Shown here one piece after another: positions 5,428-8,071 of a stretch of 8,071 bases of DNA. The stretch is from an uncultured Bacillota bacterium (GTDB lineage Bacteria; Bacillota; Clostridia; Peptostreptococcales; Anaerovoracaceae): contig CABQMM010000047.1 in the NCBI GenBank assembly GCA_902465215.1, forward strand, positions 1 through 8,071. The letters are read 5' to 3'. Below the pieces are notes generated by a model that saw only the letters and a program-made list of their open reading frames with translations, was not told where the DNA came from and did no database searches. A program made the translations under genes and the position numbers. Every line of letters starts with the position of its first letter. Positions within the stretch are counted from its first letter, which is position 1.

Positions 5428-5706
5428 ATGATAGCATTAGACAGACAAACACCAAAAGAAATACAAATGCAGATCGCACAAAACGTGCGTGCCGTCCGCA
5501 AGCGCAGAAAGATTTCACAAAAAGCCTTGAGCGAAAAGACAGGCGTCAGTTTGGGTTCCGTGAAACGTTTTGAAACCAGCGGCGAAATTTCCCTGCACGC
5601 CTTGATCAAGCTCGCAATCGCGCTCGACATGGACGATGCGCTGATCCATCTTTTTGAAGATGTTCCGTTTTTATCGATAGAGGAGATTATCAATGGACAA
5701 GATTAA
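5428..5706 (+). CDS. hipB: HipB-like antitoxin, XRE-family HTH regulator
   Basis: A 92-residue DNA-binding protein expected to neutralise the HipA kinase and repress its own operon as a dimer. Residues 17-70 form an XRE/Cro helix-turn-helix: 'IAQNVRAVRKRRKISQKALS' (16-35), 'EKTGVSLGSVKRFETSGEIS' (36-55, recognition helix around SLGSVKRFE) and 'LHALIKLAIALDMD' (56-69). The tail 'FLSIEEIIN' (81-89) is typical of HipB relatives and probably makes the toxin contact. The ATG at 5428 fits the family's usual 'MI.L.R' beginning; a stop lies 16 bases upstream in frame. It overlaps hipA by 14 bases, so the pair is translationally coupled. Gene order (antitoxin first) is standard. Confidence 0.88.
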   Translation: MIALDRQTPKEIQMQIAQNVRAVRKRRKISQKALSEKTGVSLGSVKRFETSGEISLHALIKLAIALDMDDALIHLFEDVPFLSIEEIINGQD

Positions 5707-6826
5707 ACAGTTACAGGTTTTTTATGAGGGACGAACCGTCGGAACAATGGCATTATACCGGAAACATCTCGCTGCTTTTCAGTATAGTGAAGAATGGATC
5801 GCAGACGGATTTTCTATCAGTCCGTTTTCGCTGCCTTTGGGAAAGAAGGTTTTCGTGCCACAGATTTTGCCTTTCGACGGCATTTTTGGCGTTTTTGAGG
5901 ACAGCCTGCCGGACGGATGGGGCAGACTCCTGGTAGATCGACAGTTGCTGAAGCATAATATCAATCCCATCGAAACGGAAAGCCTGGATCGGCTTGCGAT
6001 CGTCGGAAGCTTGGGCATGGGCGCACTGCAATATGTGCCGGAATTCGACCTTGCGGAGGAAACGCAGATAGGCGATTTTGATGATATTGCACGCGAATGC
6101 AGCCGCTTGCTTGCGACAAACCAAACGGACAGCTTAGATGAGTTGTTCCGGCTTGGAGGTTCTTCCGGTGGTGCCAGACCTAAAATTTTGACAGAGGTTA
6201 ACGGACAGCCATGGCTGATCAAGTTTCCGTTGAAAGAAGATCATGACGAGATTGGTTTGCAGGAGTACGAGTATGCGCTCTGCGCCAAAGCCTGTGGGAT
6301 CGAAATGGCAGAAACCAGATTGTTCCCGTCCAGAATATGCAGCGGCTATTTCGGAACAAGGCGATTCGATCGAGCCCTTAAAGAAGACGGAAAGGAGCGG
6401 AGAATTCATGTGATCTCGGCTGCCGGACTTTTGGAGACCACGCATCGTGATTTGACGTTGGACTACGATATTTTGATGAAAGCCTGCCTGAAGCTGACTG
6501 GAGATTTTCAAGAGATAGAGAAGCTGTACCGCCTGATGTGCTTCAATGTGTTCGCGCACAATCGGGACGATCATGCAAAGAATTTCAGCTTCCTTTATGA
6601 TGAACCAGAGAAAAGATGGAAATTATCGCCGGCATACGATCTGACCTACAGTCATTCAATCGGCGGAGAACACGCCACCAGTGTGCATGGAAACGGCAAA
6701 AATCCAACAGCGGACGATCTGCTTGCAGTCGCGGCCCAAATCGGCATGGACAAAAAACAGGCGATACGCATAGCCCAAAATGTGCAGGAATGTGTCAGGG
6801 AATATTTAAGGAAATATCTCAGCTGA
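5693..6826 (+). CDS. hipA: HipA-family serine/threonine kinase toxin
   Basis: A 377-residue kinase toxin. In E. coli HipA phosphorylates glutamyl-tRNA synthetase, mimicking amino-acid starvation and causing growth arrest; the target here is unknown. The N-terminal HipA domain (about 5-115) includes '[18 protein letters not shown]' (61-78), and the kinase-like C-terminal domain follows. Visible elements are the glycine-rich loop [10 protein letters not shown] (155-164, with Ser157/158 at the position of the autophosphorylated serine), ATP-binding Lys177 in WLIKFP, catalytic Asp292 and metal-binding Asn297 in [12 protein letters not shown] (289-300), and the DFG-like Asp316 in [10 protein letters not shown] (311-320). 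All key residues and the usual length are retained, so the toxin is probably active. It overlaps hipB by 14 bases. The next gene begins after 31 bases with no terminator between. Confidence 0.93.
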   Translation: MDKIKQLQVFYEGRTVGTMALYRKHLAAFQYSEEWIADGFSISPFSLPLGKKVFVPQILPFDGIFGVFEDSLPDGWGRLLVDRQLLKHNINPIETESLDRLAIVGSLGMGALQYVPEFDLAEETQIGDFDDIARECSRLLATNQTDSLDELFRLGGSSGGARPKILTEVNGQPWLIKFPLKEDHDEIGLQEYEYALCAKACGIEMAETRLFPSRICSGYFGTRRFDRALKEDGKERRIHVISAAGLLETTHRDLTLDYDILMKACLKLTGDFQEIEKLYRLMCFNVFAHNRDDHAKNFSFLYDEPEKRWKLSPAYDLTYSHSIGGEHATSVHGNGKNPTADDLLAVAAQIGMDKKQAIRIAQNVQECVREYLRKYLS

Positions 6827-6857
6827 AATAGAAAGACTAAAAAATGAGGTAATGTAC

Positions 6858-7895
6858 ATGGAATTTATGCGAAAAAATTATATAGGAATTTTAGTTTGTT
6901 TTGGAATTGCAGTCCCGGCGTGGCTGCTTGGCAAAGCATTTCCGATTATAGGCGGTCCCGTGCTCTCCATATTATTCGGCATGCTGATTGCGCTTTTTTG
7001 GAGCGAGAAAGGAAAAGCGGCGGCAGGCATTAAGTGGACCTCCAAAATCATTTTGCAGACAGCGGTGGTACTGCTGGGATTCGGGCTGAATCTTGGCGTT
7101 ATCTTTGAAACAGGAAAACAGTCACTGCCGATTATTGTTTGTACAATCGGCACATCGCTTTTGCTTGCGTGGGCGCTGCATAAGGCGCTGCGTGTTCCCT
7201 CGGATACGGCGATTCTTGTGGGAGTCGGCTCGTCGATTTGCGGAGGCTCTGCAATTGCGGCAACCGCTCCGGTCATTGGCGCAGATGACAACGAGGTAGC
7301 ACAGTCCATTTCGGTAATTTTCTTCTTCAATGTGCTTGCGGCAATTTTCTTTCCGATGCTGGGAAGTGCGATTGGATTCGATACGAGCGCGGGAGATGCA
7401 TTCGGAATTTTTGCGGGAACGGCAATCAACGATACATCTTCGGTTACTGCGGCGGCATCCACTTGGGACAGTATGTGGAATCTCGGCAGCGAAACGCTGA
7501 ATAAAGCCGTTACGGTAAAGCTTACCCGTACACTTGCGATTATCCCGATTACATTGGTATTGGCGATAGTCCGTGCGAAAAAGAGCGCAAAGGGCAGCGG
7601 CAAAGCAGAAGGCTTCAGCTTGAAGAGGGCTTTTCCGATGTTTATTTTGTATTTTGTTATCGCGTCAGTAATTACCACAGTCTGCATTCAGGCAGGAATT
7701 GATGCGGATGTTTTCGCACCGCTGAAGGAGTTGTCCAAGTTCTTCATTATTATGGCGATGGCGGCAATCGGGCTGAACAGCAATGTGGTTCAGCTTGTGA
7801 AGAGCGGCGGCAGACCTCTGCTTTTGGGCGGATGCTGCTGGATTGGAATTACTGTGGTCAGCCTCGTGATGCAGCATGTGATGGGGATAATGTAA
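6858..7895 (+). CDS. YeiH-family (UPF0324) integral membrane protein, putative sulfate exporter
   Basis: A 345-residue inner-membrane protein with about ten hydrophobic spans and no cleaved signal. The family is annotated as a putative sulfate or sulfonate exporter, largely from gene context, so the substrate is uncertain. Hallmarks are '[14 protein letters not shown]' (33-46), 'LLGFGLNL' (72-79), the re-entrant-like '[19 protein letters not shown]' (122-140), '[16 protein letters not shown]' (185-200), '[12 protein letters not shown]' (219-230) and 'AAIGLNSNV' (302-310). I start at 6858 because TGAGGTAA (6845-6852) is then correctly spaced; the ATG at 6852 lies inside that site. It is probably transcribed with hipBA because no promoter or terminator is visible in the short gap. 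No LysR-type regulator, common beside yeiH, is present in the window. Confidence 0.9.
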   Translation: MEFMRKNYIGILVCFGIAVPAWLLGKAFPIIGGPVLSILFGMLIALFWSEKGKAAAGIKWTSKIILQTAVVLLGFGLNLGVIFETGKQSLPIIVCTIGTSLLLAWALHKALRVPSDTAILVGVGSSICGGSAIAATAPVIGADDNEVAQSISVIFFFNVLAAIFFPMLGSAIGFDTSAGDAFGIFAGTAINDTSSVTAAASTWDSMWNLGSETLNKAVTVKLTRTLAIIPITLVLAIVRAKKSAKGSGKAEGFSLKRAFPMFILYFVIASVITTVCIQAGIDADVFAPLKELSKFFIIMAMAAIGLNSNVVQLVKSGGRPLLLGGCCWIGITVVSLVMQHVMGIM

Positions 7896-7923
7896 AGATT
7901 TCGGAATAGATAATCGTTTCCCG

Positions 7924-8033
7924 GGGGATTCTGTAGATATATGATACTTATTGAGTGGGGATTCATGTATAATTTTACCTTAAACAAACGGGGATTTGCG
8001 CAGAATATTAGCTTGAATAAACGGGGATTTGCG
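7924..8033. repeat. Array of GGGGATT cores at exact 33-bp intervals
   Basis: GGGGATT occurs at 7924, 7957, 7990 and 8023, each exactly 33 bases from the next. The last two copies are extended: 7980-8000 and 8013-8033 agree at 19 of 21 positions (core AAACGGGGATTTGCG). The first two share mainly the 7-base core plus a following C. Thirty-three bases are three helical turns, so all sites face the same side of the helix. The final copy fills the promoter spacer of the next gene. Possible meanings are tandem sites for a transposase at the end of an IS21-family element, or operators of a regulator. Confidence 0.7.
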
Positions 8034-8040
8034 TTATAAT
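8013..8040 (+). promoter_or_regulatory. Promoter of the terminal gene
   Basis: TTGAAT (8013-8018) and a perfect TATAAT (8035-8040) are 16 bases apart. The last repeat of the 33-bp array begins at the -35 box and ends one base before the -10, so a protein bound there would exclude RNA polymerase. The transcript would start near 8047, almost at the ribosome site. Confidence 0.55.
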
Positions 8041-8062
8041 GTTCTTAGGGAGGTATACGATT

Positions 8063-8071
8063 ATGGATAAG
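8063..8071 (+). CDS. Start of an unidentified gene (three codons, partial)
   Basis: ATG GAT AAG runs off the window. The start is supported by AGGGAGGT (8047-8054) eight bases upstream and by the promoter at 8013-8040. Nothing can be said of the product from three residues; the repeat array upstream raises an IS21-type transposase (istA) as one possibility. Confidence 0.5.

Noticed and set aside
7883..7889. A further GGGGAT copy at the end of the exporter gene as a fifth unit of the 33-bp array
   Set aside because: It is 41 bases from the next copy, out of phase, and is explained by the final coding triplets of the exporter.
7912..7930. AATC...GATT with a CCCGGG centre as a terminator for the exporter gene
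   Set aside because: The arms pair only four bases before a mismatch and no T-tract follows.
7951..7973. TTGAGT and TATAAT as a promoter upstream of the terminal gene
   Set aside because: The spacer is only 11 bases; the pair at 8013-8040 has proper spacing. The TATAAT may still act alone with another -35, but there is no evidence for that.
7924..8033. CRISPR array for the regularly spaced GGGGATT copies
   Set aside because: The 33-bp period leaves no room for a normal repeat plus spacer, the conserved part is only 7-21 bases, and there are no cas genes.

Overview
The window looks like chromosomal DNA from a low-to-mid GC Gram-positive of the Clostridia type, possibly a gut commensal. The basis is strong AGGAGG-type Shine-Dalgarno sites in front of nearly every gene, sigma-A-like promoters, and protein sequences that resemble Firmicute homologues. 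The genus cannot be told from the sequence alone. There is no rRNA, tRNA or CRISPR array.

Left part (1-1085): the 3' end of a probable isochorismatase-family cysteine hydrolase is followed by a small DUF3574-like protein. A convergent GNAT acetyltransferase gene on the minus strand abuts that protein stop-to-stop, with no gap. The GNAT promoter carries a clean inverted repeat just downstream of its -10 box.

Central part (1086-3375): a structured leader with a promoter drives two adjacent genes of unknown function. The first (1439-2446) has a helical N-terminus, about 100 residues of Gly/Ala-rich hydrophobic sequence, and a coiled-coil C-terminus. The second (2448-3320) is an all-helical protein one base further on. 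The block from the GNAT gene to the end of the second gene is bracketed by a 38-bp direct repeat (450-487 and 3338-3375, 35/38 identical). The repeat encodes the last codons of the small 162-485 gene, and its three differences are all synonymous. This looks like an insertion scar or attachment-site-like duplication, or the stub of a lost paralogue.

Right-central part (3531-5329): a purine nucleoside phosphorylase, a GNAT-YoaP two-domain protein and a possible small Cys-rich ORF form an apparent operon that ends at an intrinsic terminator.

Right part (5330-8071): an autoregulated-looking hipB-hipA type II toxin-antitoxin pair has candidate operators 21 bp apart and an unusual leader of two tiny ORFs. 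A YeiH-family membrane exporter follows 31 bp later. The last 150 bases hold an array of GGGGATT cores at exact 33-bp intervals that runs into the promoter of a new gene, of which only three codons are present. The array may be regulatory, or it may be the repeated left end of an insertion sequence such as an IS21-family element.
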